Assembly: GCA_030248215.1 (NCBI GenBank)
Contig: JASANG010000039.1
Coordinates: forward strand, 124,001-188,000
Source of the DNA: Enoplolaimus lenunculus
Taxonomy: Eukaryota; Nematoda; Enoplea; Enoplida; Thoracostomopsidae
DNA length: 64,000 nucleotides
Direction: 5' to 3'
Each line of letters opens with the position of its first letter. Position 1 is the first letter of the stretch. A program made the translations under genes and the position numbers. Shown piece after piece: positions 50,042-62,617 of this stretch. Under the pieces are notes generated by a model. That model saw nothing but the letters and a program-made list of their open reading frames with translations, had not been told where the DNA came from and ran no database searches.

Positions 50042-50200
50042 TCCAGAAATTTCTGACGGGCTGACAAATGTTATGAAACGTAATTTTTACTGTAGGCAAT
50101 ATTTGTGCCAATTTTCTGAGGGGGAAAATTGTAAGTAATGTATGTACCTTATTATTTTATGACAAAAAATTTCTGACAGGAGAGTCGAGCAAACGTTCAA
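50042..50200. mobile_element. Family B hAT-like MITE
   Basis: CAGTGGCGGATCCAGAAATT left terminus intact; GTTATGAAACGTAATTTTTA inside; right terminus missing or diverged. Confidence 0.66.
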
Positions 50201-50395
50201 TTTCTGGAGGTTGCCAGTGATTATATATCAAAACGGGGTTTGTTATTCCTGTAAAATTAAAAAAAAATTGAAATTCTGAGGTACTTGCTATTCTGAATTA
50301 TACCTTGCAAAAATGGTTTGTGTATACAAAAGTAGGCGTTAAATAAAGAAAAAAATTACCTAAAAATATACTATCGCGCATCTTGGATTGTTAAA

Positions 50396-50440
50396 GTTGT
50401 GCTATACTCGCCGCGCGCCGCCGGACACCGCCGCAGGAGT
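50396..50440. repeat. Family C fragment
   Basis: GTGCTATACTCGCC followed by GCCGCCGG-type units; only one end is present. Confidence 0.4.
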
Positions 50441-52195
50441 GGTTCGGTTTCTTGGATAGTAAAAATTATAACACTATACATATTTAGAAAATGTTTAACA
50501 GAAATTGATTTTAAAATGAAACCAATATTCGGAAAGTTACAGGAAACTGTTATTTATTAGAAAAAGTGATTTTTGATTTATTTACAATAATATTGAAAGT
50601 TTACGCTTGCAAAATTTACCGCAGGATTACTTTGAATCCAAAACAGCAGGGACGCCGCAGCTGATCCAAAAACGAGGGGGTCATATACGCTGGGGTACGA
50701 TATCTAACAATCAACCAACAAACTCTCGCAAGCTACTCGCGATAGAAGCCAAATGCAATCTTGATAATTTGTAAGATAAAGACCTTAGTATTTTTTCAGT
50801 TCTGTGTAATACAAAAATTTCTGACTTCAAAAATGTGAGCGGTTGACCCTGCACGCCTTCGCCGGCTGCTGGACAACTGAAAAACCACAGAATTCGATTG
50901 TAGCTGTCAATGATTTTATTTTGATAGGTCCCAACTTCAAAGGAAGGGTTTTGCAAGCGAATCCAGGTGCTCTAGAAATAACCAGTGGCCCGTTGATGAC
51001 AAAATAAATGAAATTCATAGCCCATAAAAATGAGCAGTTTCTTCTAATCACATCACAAATATTGCGAGTATATTATATATGTGTATGTATGTATGTATTT
51101 TGCGTATTTTCACACTAAACGCAAACTATTTCTTCGAAATTACTAATTAAAGTATTTTTAAGCTTTAAGCTTAAGCTTAAGCGTATTTTTAGTTTTCCAG
51201 TTCGTCGCACATGCAGTCAATTTTAAGCAAGGGGTGCGCGACGCTACACCGTCGTCCCGTTGTGTTTGTTTTTCGCACTCTTGTTTCACACTTTCAATTG
51301 TAGAAAAACGACGAAAACTAGCGTTTTACAATTTCAAATATTTAGACAAAAGACTATCTCTAAAGCAGGTTTTTGTGAGTTGAGTGGTTGTTCCTTGTAA
51401 GCTTTTTGCTATGTTGACACGTCTCGAGCAATAGAAATGGCTTAAGCTGCGAAAATGCTTTGTGCAATTGCGCGAGCATTGAAAGCCGCATTGCACTTGC
51501 GTTTCACGCACCGTTGTTTAAAGCTTGCAACAGCGTTTGCAATACCGAAAATGCAACTGCAATTTTTTTTGCAATTATTGCAATTTCTTTTGCTCCAAGT
51601 TTGGGGGACTCAACACCAAATCTGAAACATTTTTTGACTCCATTGCACGAAAAATGTCGATCTGAAACCATATAATTCCCCTACTAAATTATTGCAAAAT
51701 TATGGCATGATTTCGATATGAAATTTTTGGACCTCTTAAAATTTTTGGAATAGCTACAGGCTTTGATTAGTGTCCTAAAATGATTCAGTCAAGATTATTT
51801 CGTAACCAGTGGGTTAGAATACCTATAAGTACCAGTTAATAATGGTTCAAAAAATTTTGGGCGTTTTTTTAATAATTCGAACCCTGAGAATTTTTGGTTT
51901 AAACTCGAATGGAGGTCATCGGACACCCCCTTGTCCCAGAATCCGCTTTGGGTCTAAGAGCGAGTTAACGCAGGCGTCACGTTCAATTGAAAACGCTTAA
52001 AAGTGCGACATTTGACGGCATTTGTTGCATTTCACAGTAAGTTTAAACATAAGCTTTTCTCGTCTATAAAGTTTCGTTAAATTTGCCTATTTTTGAAAAA
52101 ACTTACAATTAATTGAGACAATTTGATAAATTTTGGTCTGCGACGTTTTGCGTTTTTGTCTAATTATCGGCTAATATGCAATGCTAACAGCCAAG

Positions 52196-52325
52196 CGTTT
52201 AGTAAAAATTTTCAAGAGGGGCATACAAGAGTTTTAGTTGGCTTACAAGCAACGTTGAAAATTTTCTATGGGGGAGGTCGACAATTTTTCCAGCGAGGGC
52301 TGAGTCTCCTTGTCAACTTTGGCTA
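52196..52325. repeat. Family F repeat
   Basis: GGGGCATACAAGAGTTTTAG and GTTGAAAATTTTCTATGGGG; abuts a family D element. Confidence 0.5.
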
Positions 52326-52478
52326 TCGGTTCGTAATCGACTCGAAGTTCGTCGCCCTTTTATTATGCTTCAACTTTGGCTTAGGCTTAGGATTACGCTT
52401 AGTATTATGAAAAGATTTTTTCGTCGGCTTTGGGACACGGTTGGGCGACAAATTATCGGTCAACGATTTGTCGTATAT
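52326..52478. mobile_element. Family D MITE
   Basis: CGGTTCGTAATCGACTCG left; GGTTGGGCGACAAATTATCG right; interior GGCTTAGGCTTAGGATTACG array. Confidence 0.62.
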
Positions 52479-53258
52479 TCGTTCAGTATAGGACAAATAA
52501 TGTATATGTATGTATGTATAGCTGAGTACTCTATGTTTTGATATATGTATAAATATACGAAATTAACTGGAACAAGTGCTAGTTAGTGGATTGTCACGTT
52601 TTCAGCCCAAAGGAAGCGACTAAAATTTAGAAAATTTTCAGTAATTTATCAATTGACAACTGCAAATACAGCTGCACAGTGTCTGTCTGTACCCTCAACC
52701 CGCCTTCCAGCCTAAAACATAGTTGTGGAATAAGTGCGTAGCCATGAGGGAGAGGGGTAGGGTCGTCACTTGACTTATAATTTTTTCTGGAGGTTTCTGA
52801 CGAAGATTTTCATTTGGTAAGCATCCGAAAGTCATGAGAAATTTTTCTACAACATAACTACTTAGTCTTCAAAATCGTGGCTATCGCCCGTTCTATGAAC
52901 AGGGTGTGGGGCTGTGGGATCGCACCCTCTGATTATGTTTCGGTTACGGGTATTTTACCCCACCCATTTTGAATGTGTTTCAGCTATCAGCGTTAGCATT
53001 AACAGATAGACGGTAATTTTTCAATATTTTGCGTTTCAAATTTAAATTATGGCGTTGTGCTTTTGTAAGTATTTGAATTTGAAAACAATTTTCATGGGTT
53101 TTATTTGCATGCAATGTGGCGATTCGAATTTCTACTCGGAGCTGCGCAGATACGCGTGCTATACTTTTGAGAGCTATTTACCTTGAAAACGCAATGTGAG
53201 CGTCTGGTGAACAATTTGCATCGCAAGATTTTTACTACGACACGGCCGGTGCTGGAAT

Positions 53259-53370
53259 CAGCGGTGGATCTAGAAAGTTCTGACGTGAAGGCGGGCTGGC
53301 GCAAAGTTATAAAACGCAATTTTTACTGTATGCAATATATGTGGCAATTTTCTGACGGAGAAAACGTCTC
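53259..53370. repeat. Family B MITE, truncated
   Basis: CAGCGGTGGATCTAGAAAGT and GTTATAAAACGCAATTTTTA; right terminus absent. Confidence 0.55.
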
Positions 53371-53805
53371 ACTTCCCTAAATCTAATATTAACTGGTTCA
53401 TTGGTTTATTGAGCTTTTGATATAAATATTATTAACTGCTGAAAATTTTACAAACCAAAAATTAGGAAAGTAATTGAGACTTAAAGCTCATATCAAATGA
53501 ATTCTTTTCAACTCACGTACCTTATACTTAATTCGACAGTTTGCTATAAATGTATGTAGTTAATTTCTTGCTGATTATATCAAAAATATTTTCCCATATT
53601 CATATCGACTGAATGTAGTAAAATTTAAATTCATGAGAAAGTTATGTGAACCCGGAAGTTATTTTAAAATTGCTTAAACCGTCTTATGGTTGATCCCAGA
53701 CACGGTCCGTGGGCCCCAAACCATCCGATCTGCGGAAAGCGTTAACCTTAAGTGGACTTCGTGCGGCGATAAATAATAGAAAAATTTCAATGGCTAAAAA
53801 GAATT

Positions 53806-53981
53806 GACCCATATAAAAATCAGGGCGGAACGTTTTTCTGCGGCACTACACAATGACGTAAAGTTAAGCTTTAGACAAATTGTTAGTTAGGCTTAGGTAT
53901 AGGCGCATTGTTACTCTTTGGATTAGGCTTACAAACAAATATCTTGATACTAGCGTTACGGCCCTGTTCTATACTTAGGCC
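53806..53981 (-). mobile_element. Family A TTAGGC-bearing MITE with perfect 8-bp TSD
   Basis: Left GACCCATATAAAAATCAGGG, right inverted GGCCTAAGTATAGAACAGGG. Identical TSDs AAAGAATT at 53798-53805 and 53982-53989. The interior array has decayed to GTTAGGCTTAGGTATAGGC, but the duplication is intact. Confidence 0.85.
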
Positions 53982-54644
53982 AAAGAATTAATGCAGGCTT
54001 TAGAATATTTTGCTGGCTGTCAATTCTGCAAATTTTATCTCACTCGCTCCGTTCGATTGTAAAAAATCGTTGCTTCAGTGCAACTAAATATTCGGTTTTG
54101 GTAAAATTGTTGTCCGTTTCCATTATGTGCAACCATTGAAAATTTCGACATTTTTACGTTCATAATATTTGAAAAATATGAATTTTCGTTTACCTTTTTA
54201 AGTATTATTTAAGAATTCCGCTATGGGTTCAACTGAAACGAAATCGAACAAAATCGACGTCCGATCTTTCGAAACTTTTAGTATGTTTTGGCTATTTTTC
54301 AAGCAAAATTGAAAAATAATCACGTGAAAAAATTAATTAATTTAACTGCGTTAACACAAACATTTTGGAAATTCTAACTTTCCGTTTCCGGCATTTTTTC
54401 TGACTCCTTACAATATAACATTACCAAATGTTAACCCATTACGGTATACGTCAAATTCCTCTATAAAATTATAAAGTCTAGCTTAAGCGGCGTCGTTTAA
54501 TATTAATTATAAAATCAATTTGAGTAATCAAATATTTAAATTTTCAGCTAAATTTAGGAAAAGATAAAATTTTACACCATCTGTTTTATCGTGAATAGTG
54601 CTTAAGTGCTTGCTTAATACCGAGACCAAATTCTTGGCACCAGT

Positions 54645-54800
54645 TAAGGCCTGTAGCTAGCTCACCTTACTATGTGGGCTAAAATTTTGTAAGAGGGGCA
54701 TACAGTGATTTTAGATGACTTACAAACAAGGTTGAATCTTTTTGGGACAAATTTGTAGAGGGGCTGGAGCTCGTTTGGCCTCCTGATAATTTTATACTAT
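54645..54800. repeat. Family F repeat
   Basis: CCTGTAGCTAGCTCACCTTA, GGGGCATACAGTGATTTTAG and AAACAAGGTTGAATC. Confidence 0.5.
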
Positions 54801-55208
54801 TCCTTAGTAGGACTCAGGGTGCGACCGTATACTATAAAGTGCTGAAGGCAATGCTGGAAAGTGAAATATCCGGCCAGAACCGAATGCCGGAGCCGGATAT
54901 TAAATGTATATTTCAAAAAAAATAAACCTTAATCGCGCTAATTTTGCAGTGTTTCGTTTAATTTAATTATTTTTTCTACAATCGGGTTGGTATTGACGGC
55001 GTTCTTTGGCATAAGCTTTCAGTTCTGTCATTTCGAACAAGTCACAGTGATATATTGCGATTTTGGTCATTTACGTTTTTTATTACGAGAATTAAATTTT
55101 AAGCGTTTGAAACTGTAAGCTTATGTCCATTCAACTATTGCCAGCTTTGCTATACACATTTGAATATTCAACTCTTAAAATTATTTATCCAAACTAACAG
55201 TCATGGTT

Positions 55209-55370
55209 AGAACAGTCACCCTCCATACCCCCATTGGGTGGCCAACCACAAAGAACGCCTTCCATCCTAACCAGATTTTAAACAAAAAATTTGAAAAATA
55301 TTTTGATCATCACAAGGGAACCACATCGCGCAGTTGTAGGGGGTCCCATATAAGTCTGGGCGAGCACTGA
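55209..55370. mobile_element. Family G copy
   Basis: ACCCTCCATACCCCCATTGG left, TTTGAAAAATATTTTGATCA in the middle (identical order in 11848-12018), GGGTCCCATATAAGTCTGGG right. Confidence 0.55.
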
Positions 55371-55934
55371 TAACAGTTTATAAATGCCTAGAATACTAAT
55401 ACTATTTATGTTTGTTTATGACGAGAATTAAATATGAAGCACCTGAAACTATGAGTTAAGTCCAGCTTATTTGAATAGCAGTCCACGTTATGGTTAAATA
55501 GAAGCCTTGTATAGAGTTATTTGCATTGTTGTCTCTAGTACGTAAACTAAAGTGACAATTTCAAGCTAAATTGCGTTTATTGCTCTATTCTATAGAGCGC
55601 GGAGCTTAGCTCAGCGTGGTACTTATAGCTGATAACTTTGGTAAACCAGCCATACAGGCTTGGGCATAATAAGGTTTACCTTTTATTTGAGAAAACAAAT
55701 TCTTTACCTCGACCAGGCCTATGGGGGGTGGGCCCGGATGGGCATATCTTCCCTTAAGACTATTATCACTTTGAACGGAATTTTTTGAATAATTAATAAT
55801 TTAATGTTAGCAAAATTTTGTGTACGCAAGAAAATAATTTTGTCAACTTTTTACCAGATAAATGGGACCATGTTAATTATTGTGACCTGCCCAGTTGGAG
55901 ACAGGAGTGCTGGTGGACTTAAACCCTGGAAACT

Positions 55935-56045
55935 TGTGGCTTTGGATTACGACTAGGCCATTGTTTAGGCTCAGTCTAAAGCTAAAATTTACCACTAGGT
56001 TTGTCTTAGGCTTTAGTAGGCTTAGTAGGCCGGCTCCATTGGTTA
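55935..56045. repeat. Degenerate TTAGGC array
   Basis: TTGTTTAGGCTCAGTCTAAA and CTTAGGCTTTAGTAGGC; termini not seen. Confidence 0.4.
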
Positions 56046-56658
56046 ACACGGGCTGATAAATGTGTCAACCAAAATTTTTTTGTGAGTTCCGGATAAGAAG
56101 AGCTACCAAAGCTTGAAGCCTAAAATTCAAATATTTGACAAAAATTATTATTTTGATCGAACACATCAGTAGATATTTCATTTTCTTAATGAAACTCTAC
56201 ACACACATATATATGTTATATGTAAGTATATATACGTGTATCGAAGTTATTGCAAATTCGCGAGTCGGTCTCTTCAAAAGCATAGACCAGAAAGCTAAAA
56301 AGCCAACTCAAATTTGTTTTACAATTTTTTATGAAGCCAAGCTCAGCCGATATCCTAAGTTACACCGTAACAAAAAGTATAATATTGACTGTTATTTTTG
56401 AATTATATTCTTACTGTATACCTGCAGCCGAATGGGATATTAAGACTTTACCTGAACGGGTGGACTGGCACTGAAATCATTCCGAACTTTTCTTTTAAAA
56501 AATTCGTCCCACCTCTGTTTTCAAAAAATTAATTGAATTTTTAATATTTACACAGGCGGTTCGGTCACCTTCCGTTTTGGCCCAAATTTCAACCGACCTA
56601 CCGGCCAAATGCCAGGCACACCCTGATAACTAATCTCTTTCCCTGTGTAGATCTTTTA

Positions 56659-56845
56659 CAGGTCCGGAGCAGCCATCCCCATACCTCCTATTTGGAGGGC
56701 CCCACCCATAAAGGGGCTTCCACCCTAACCGGTTGAAACAAAAACCGCTTAAGTTTTAAAATGCGTCTGGCTTCTCGCTCGCGAGTTTGGGCCCGGCCAC
56801 CCTTGAATTTGGGTTGAGCCCCCAGCCCTGCCTGCTCAGGCACTG
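56659..56845. mobile_element. Family G hAT-like MITE
   Basis: CAGGTCCGGAGCAGCC left and inverted CAGTGCCTGAGCAGGC right; interior CCACCCTAACCGGTTGAAAC. TSD not clear. Confidence 0.68.
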
Positions 56846-57272
56846 TTGGCCTAATGTTGCTAAACTTGCTCTATTGATATAAACTACAGTCATATGTGTA
56901 AATAAATAAGCAACCAGTGCTACAGGTATCAACTTTAGAACATTTCTATTTTCCTACGCAGCTAAATTTCATGGTTTAGTAAATAAAAATTTAAATATAT
57001 CTAAATATAGCTTCACGGATATATAAATATAAATTTATTTATTGGTGTAGTCAGAAAAAATTACGGGGTGTGGGGGGCGGGGGCTGGTGTGTCGACAAAA
57101 CGGATATGGGGGATATACTTATGATCGGAATATCTTTTGAATTGAGGGTAATTTTTCAGGTTTGTCGACTTCAAGAAATACAAAACTCTTGCTCACTATT
57201 CTCGCTCGTATAGAAACTTCTCATTCTGAAAGTATGCTATTTTCAACGGATGTATTATGTATATATCAGGCC

Positions 57273-57612
57273 CAGGGTACAACCGGAGGTCTGCTTCAGG
57301 CTATGTTTGAAAATTGACCACCGGCTCCAGTAAAATTTCGGCCCGGACGTTCCGGCACTTTGGTAGTGAAATTCTCCATAGTTAACAAAAATGTATTTAT
57401 TCGGTGCGTTTGTACTTAACTACTGGTACCATTTCATAAAAAAATAAGCTTAAAAGTAGAAAATGTTTACCACACCTTAAAGATATCTGCTAAAATTGGC
57501 TAATTAAACATTGTTTTAACTACCCAATTTCGCTTCACCTCTGGCTTCCGCTCTGGCTCCCGTAAATTTTGTTACTTCAGTTTCGGTATTGTTCAGCGCC
57601 GGTTGCACCCTG
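57273..57612. mobile_element. Family J element
   Basis: TIRs CAGGGTACAACCGG and inverted CAGGGTGCAACCGG, 340 bp; CCGGCTCCAG and CTCTGGCTTCCGCTCTGG inside. No transposase seen. A solo terminus, CAGGGTGCGACCG, lies at about 54817. Confidence 0.68.
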
Positions 57613-57773
57613 ATATATATTATGTTTGAATAAGCCTTGAAGATATTTTATGAGAAGAAATTCAATAAGAGAGATTAGTTTAAAATTTCATTGCGATACA
57701 ACATATCTTGATGGAAAAATTTTGAACGAGTGAAGTTCGTAGACTTATGAACTAAATTTTTTTTTCACTCTAC

Positions 57774-57999
57774 GGCCCATATTCTCGAATGCATAGCACC
57801 AATCACCGGTTAATAGTAATAGGTTTTCAAACTAACGAACTGCTGGAATTGCAGATTTCTGATAATTTGCACAGAAGTAGAGTAAATTGAATGCAATAAA
57901 TGAGCTAAGTTTCAAACTTCGCCATTTCCTGGTTCAAAAGTTACAAAACCTATCATTAGCTGGTGATAGGTGCTATACACATTTAAGAATACAGACCTA
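57774..57999. mobile_element. Family E MITE, complete
   Basis: GGCCCATATTCTCGAATGC left and inverted GGTCTGTATTCTTAAATGTG right, arms of about 50 bp; CTA lies at both junctions. Confidence 0.76.
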
Positions 58000-58016
58000 G
58001 ATTAAAGAGTTTAGTA

Positions 58017-58369
58017 CTCTCTAAAAGCTTAAACTAGCTTGATTTAAGCTTAAGCTAATCCAGTAGTATTAAACTAAGTTTCTAGATTAACTGATCTAAC
58101 AGGCTGGTTTACTCTTAGAGTAATTTAAAATCTTACGTATTTTTAGTTTTAGCTAAGCTTAGTGAACTCTTAAATACACATAATTTCTGAGTTGGATTTG
58201 TTACTTAAAACAAAATAAGTTTACTTAAACTCGTGTTAAACATAAAAACATGTTAGTTTAAGTAAAACTTAAAATTCTGGTTTAGTTAGTCCGTCCAGCC
58301 ATTTGAGTATTATTTAAACTAATATTCAAGCTTAAGTAAGCTATAATTTAAGTTTAAGTTTTCAGAGAG
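58017..58369. mobile_element. Mariner-like MITE rich in AAGCTTAA
   Basis: CTCTCTAAAAGCTTAAAC left and inverted CTCTCTGAAAACTTAAAC right, flanked by TA at 58015-58016 and 58370-58371. The interior is rich in TTAAGCTTAA and AACTTAAG. The TA duplication and terminal form indicate a Tc1/mariner-type MITE, 353 bp. Confidence 0.76.
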
Positions 58370-59187
58370 TAGCATCACTAATTGCTGGTTAGCAAAATTT
58401 TAGTGTTGGATGTTCACTTGTGGCCGAAGAGTCCCATGCCTAAACCATTCTACAACAAACAATCTAACAAACCCTTTTTATCGTAAGAACGCGTGCACGC
58501 GTGTTTTAGATCAGTCAATTTTATAAAAAAAGTGACTTTAATTGCGAACCTAAAAAATGCTGCTTAAGAAACATTGATATAAAAGCGTAGGAATGGCTCA
58601 ATAGACAACAGGAGCGTTTCAATGAGGTGTAGAGAACACATACACGTCGCACTCCCGGGCAATAGCTTTAATTTTTTCAAATTTAATTTTTTGAACGTTC
58701 CCAGTCTAAGACCCTTGGGCGGGACCGTAGTTAGTAAGGGGTCACCGCACCCAGCGCCCCCTTTAAAAATTTACGCCACACCAAGAAATGTTTTAGGCCG
58801 GTTTATAAGTCAAGTAAATGTACCACATGACCCTGTCGGAATTGTTTTGTTGAACTGGCTGCCTTCATCAGATTACTGAGTAAACAGTGCTATAGCCATG
58901 ACTTGAGTTGCGTACCGCCTTAACCCAGTAAACGGCAGTATTTTCTTCGTTTTATATGTAGTGTGTTTTGACATTGACAGATTAGAATCAAATTTGGGAT
59001 AAGAATGTGCGATTTTTTTCGATGATTAAACCTTTAGGTTGTTGGCTGTATATATTCGGTAAAGAACAAGTTTGGCACATATTTGAGTAGTTCTCAGGAA
59101 AGGTACATAACGTGTCCAATTTGACTGAACTGGCAAAATGAAGAGTGTATGCGGGAAATTGGTATTAATATTTACAAGTATTGCGTA

Positions 59188-59407
59188 CATTGCAAAAAAT
59201 GGTGAGTCAAACTGACTCTCTCCCAAATAGGCTTTTCGGGACTATGCAAAGTGAGTCAAATTCGACTCCACCGGAGTCAAATTTGACTCACCCAAGTCGC
59301 TCAGTGAGTCGAATTGGACTCTGTTGGAGTCGAATTTGACTCAGTTTGTGTAGTACCGAAAAGCCTATTTCAATGATAGTCAATTTGACTCACTATTTTT
59401 TGCAATG
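59188..59407. mobile_element. Mariner-like palindromic MITE with TGAGTCA motifs
   Basis: CATTGCAAAAAATGGTGAG left and inverted CATTGCAAAAAATAGTGAG right, flanked by TA at 59186-59187 and 59408-59409. Arms pair through AATAGGCTTTTCGG. Five perfect TGAGTCA/TGACTCA heptamers lie within 220 bp. Strong similarity of the arms suggests a young copy. Confidence 0.85.
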
Positions 59408-60029
59408 TAAATGCGATCGTCTAACAATTTTCCAGTGACTTTTGACCCGCGTTTGGTTACCGGCTCTAGCGTTTTCTTTTTCTTGGGCTAAGAAAATTTT
59501 AGAAATTGAAATTTCTTTGAATGCTTACGAGCAAACAACTGGTAGAAGGTAAAATTTTTGTCTCGATCACTGCGCTCTTTTTTTCAAGTCTTACACATTC
59601 CCTTTTGGCTACGCTGGTATTTGGATGCTTTTAAAGAGATCGCAATACGTTTAAGTAGAAATTAGAGGACGTGAATTTATATGAATATCATTGGCTGTCT
59701 CAAAGAATCCAATTTATATCTGTTATAGTTCGCTTGTTTGAAAACATTATACTAAAACTGGTTAAAAGATGGTAGAAACATTCGAGAATAAATGTTCTAC
59801 CTGCAATAACCAGCATTAATATCAAAATGGAAACTAAATTTCGTCTAATTCCTGGATCAATATTGTAACCGATTTAACTTCAGATTTAAGTACTTTAGGG
59901 CTAATTTGCTATTGTTCAGCTGAACTCAAAGAAAGCATTTTAAACTTCAAGCCAAAATATTCTAAACGATTTGCGTGACTAACTTTACAAATTCAAATTA
60001 GTGGCACCCATGCTGTGGTAAACTCCATT

Positions 60030-60225
60030 TTGTCTGGCTAACCCAGCCAAGGGAGTGTGCTAATTTTTGGTTTTGGTTGGAAAATACCGAACCCGAAGGT
60101 TGTCACAGTTTACATTAGCCGGAGAAGAAGTCGGAGTGCAAACGAAATTAGAAATAATGTTTGCTGTGCGGAATTCAGTTTTGCCTGCCCCCAGCCAGGG
60201 TCGTGCGCTAAACTTTGGTTTTTAT
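60030..60225. repeat. Local repeat, two copies
   Basis: CCCAGCCAAGGGAGTGTGCT with TTTGGTTTT at about 60043 and CCCAGCCAGGGTCGTGCGCT with TTTGGTTTTT at about 60189. Function unknown. Confidence 0.5.
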
Positions 60226-60351
60226 GAATACAGATGTTGAAAGGACTATTTTGCGTTGCTATTTGAGGATCAATTATAAAATTAGCTAAATAATTTTCTA
60301 CCGTGGAATAAAATTTCGAAGATGCGCAAAGCGCATCTCTCAGTCTCTCAC

Positions 60352-60605
60352 CTACGTCCGTCTGCGTCCCCACCGAGCCGTCTTTGCCCAGAATGGACAG
60401 AGAGGCAGGGGTCTCAAAGCTGTTGCGGGACCGTAGCCAGGGCCAGAATCGAATGAGTCTTTGTAGAAATGTGTTGACCATGCGTTGACCCGCTCGTAGC
60501 CATGCCAACCCTGTGAATTTTCCTAATTTCTTCCCGTCTAGCATCTTGAGTTGGCTGTTTAAGCTGAAAAGTGTTGAAGTTGTTGGTGGTGCTGTTTCCT
60601 CTCAC
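60352..60605 (-). CDS. Possible internal exon, gene unknown
   Basis: A stretch of higher GC than its surroundings, with a good minus-strand donor GTAG|GTGAGAG at 60351. Two overlapping frames look protein-like: one with TQDARREEIRKIHRVG (stopping near 60416) and one with SLSILGKDGSVGTQTDV running into the donor. Neither alone covers the block, so it may be a decayed exon, a repeat with coding-like composition, or contain an indel. No family recognised. Confidence 0.2.
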
Positions 60606-60787
60606 AGCAGTCTATGTCTCCCCTAGTGGGTATACACCGTCAGGAGGTCAGGCATTGACTTTGTGTGTTCACTCCAGTCATAAATGCATAAATTGTCTCG
60701 AAATGTTGCATATTTAATAAGTTTTAGCTATGTAAACTCGCATGGTCGGACTTATTAGACCATGCGAAAAATGTGGGAGCAGTGCAA

Positions 60788-60825
60788 ACGGGCGTCCGCA
60801 GAAAATCATATTTTGGGAGGGGCGA
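60788..60825. repeat. Family H terminus beside a family C element
   Basis: GGGCGTCCGCAGAAAATCAT then TTTGGGAGGGG; the rest is missing where family C begins. Confidence 0.5.
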
Positions 60826-61062
60826 ACCCGTCCGACGCCGTTTGTCACCCGTCCAGAGCCGTCCGTCACCTGTCCGGAGCTGTCCGTCACCCGTCCAGCG
60901 CCGTCTGTCACCAGTCCGTCAGCCGTCCATCACTCGTCCGTCGCTATACGGTATCGTACGTGTGTAATTTGCGTACGATAACGCACGATGACAGACGGCG
61001 CCGAACGGTGACCAACGGGCGACGGCCGGTGACGGATGGTGCCGCACGATGAGTATAGCGTT
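60826..61062. mobile_element. Family C foldback next to a family H fragment
   Basis: Left arm of CCGTCCAGAGCCGTCCGTC-type units, centre CTATACGGTATCGTACG, right arm GACGGCCGGTGACGG ending GAGTATAGC. Immediately left is a family H terminus (GGGCGTCCGCAGAAAAT at 60788), so the two insertions abut or are nested. Confidence 0.66.
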
Positions 61063-61271
61063 TCCCTAAAGATTTTAAGAGAATGCGAAAAACTTGCGAG
61101 GATAATTTGTTAAGTTATTGGGAATTTTTAATATTGAAAGTCTGAAAAAATGAAAAAATTTCCACTTCTTGTGCCTTGAAACAAGGTTACTCAAATATTA
61201 ACATTTTTACCAGCAAAATGCCTTTAGTAGAACAAAATTTACAAACGCTAGGCCTGGTGTTAAAGTATACG

Positions 61272-61439
61272 CAACCGCGTGCACACGGGGGCGGCATTAG
61301 CGGCTGTGCCCCACAAATTTGGCTGGTGCCCTCCCGCGAATAGATTGGGTTTAAAAGTAAACAATCTCGTTTTTCAATTGTAGGAGGCCGCTAAAATTAT
61401 TTGGTGCTCCCCGAATATAATTTTCTGCAGACGTCCCTG
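61272..61439. mobile_element. Family H hAT-like MITE with perfect TSD
   Basis: CAACCGCGTGCACACGGGGG left and inverted CAGGGACGTCTGCAGAAAAT right. Identical 8-bp TSDs AGTATACG at 61264-61271 and 61440-61447. Confidence 0.85.
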
Positions 61440-61859
61440 AGTATACGCGCCGACCTGTGCTCTCGGTCAAAGTCCCCGACCGCCGAAGCCACCCATACGT
61501 ATTTAATTAACCCTCGAAAACATTACGAAATTTTAAATTCTTGCCGCTAGCATTCAAATCTTACCATCGACCATGTGTCGGTTAGTTTTCAAATTTAAAC
61601 GGACGTGAAGCTTAAAAATGGGATGCTGCGACCCCCCAATTCCACACAACGAATTGATATTTGGTTCGTAGGTTCATTGCAGTATTGCGGCATGGTCTAC
61701 GTGTAAGTTAAAATGAAACTAAGATTTTCCTCGGCTTTTTGGAATCTTCCCCCGAAAGCCCGAATTTCTTGCTATGTTACTCTACATTTATAAATGTTTG
61801 ACCTAAAACCAAATTTTAGAATGTATTAATACCTACGTTTACTAGCGATTGTAAATAAG

Positions 61860-62028
61860 GGCGTGCGCACCCCCTGTCAAAAATTTTTTATGATAAAATA
61901 GTAAGGTTCCTACGTTGCATTTTCACCATTCAGAAAATCGGCACATTATATAGCATAAGTAAAAATTGTGTTTCACTACTTTTGCCACCCGACCCTCCCC
62001 CATTAGAAATTTCTGGATACGCCACTGC
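61860..62028. mobile_element. Family B hAT-like MITE, diverged left end
   Basis: GTGCGCACCCCCTGTC left; TTAGAAATTTCTGGATACGC and CACTG right; interior GATAAAATAGTAAGGTTCC. Confidence 0.6.
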
Positions 62029-62617
62029 CTACGCTTAGGTGACAAGAAAATGCACCTAATTATGCTTGCCATTAACAGTATATTTTAACGGATAATAACC
62101 CAGTTTTTGTTATGTCATCACGCATTAGCTATGTATTTAGTTGTGTTCTTTAGAAAAGGAAATTTAGGCCAAAAGCTTAGTATATAACGGGTTCCGTCTA
62201 AAATAGGGTTACCGGAGATACTTACATGAATTTTTTTGACAATGAAGTCTTGAGTGATATATTTTTTTGCTGACAGTAAACTTTGACCCGATTACCAAAT
62301 CTTGGTATGCTACGATTTTGTTTCGAGAAAGTTTGACCTCGTGTGAAATAAATATCGTTGCGATTGCGAATTTTTAACTTTTCAAGATCCAGAAGGTTAT
62401 TCCGAAGTCTGTTCCCAGTCACTTTTTTAGATGTTTCCCATTTATGATTACATCATAGATACCCTCATTGCACTTTAACAAGTCGTGAATCAAATATATA
62501 ATATGGTTTTGTAGAATGACCATAGTATATATTTTCAAAAACTATCTCTACAACTAATCTAGAAGTCGGAACGGTGCTCAAAATACGTATGTGGTGCGTT
62601 CCAGCTTAAAAAATACA

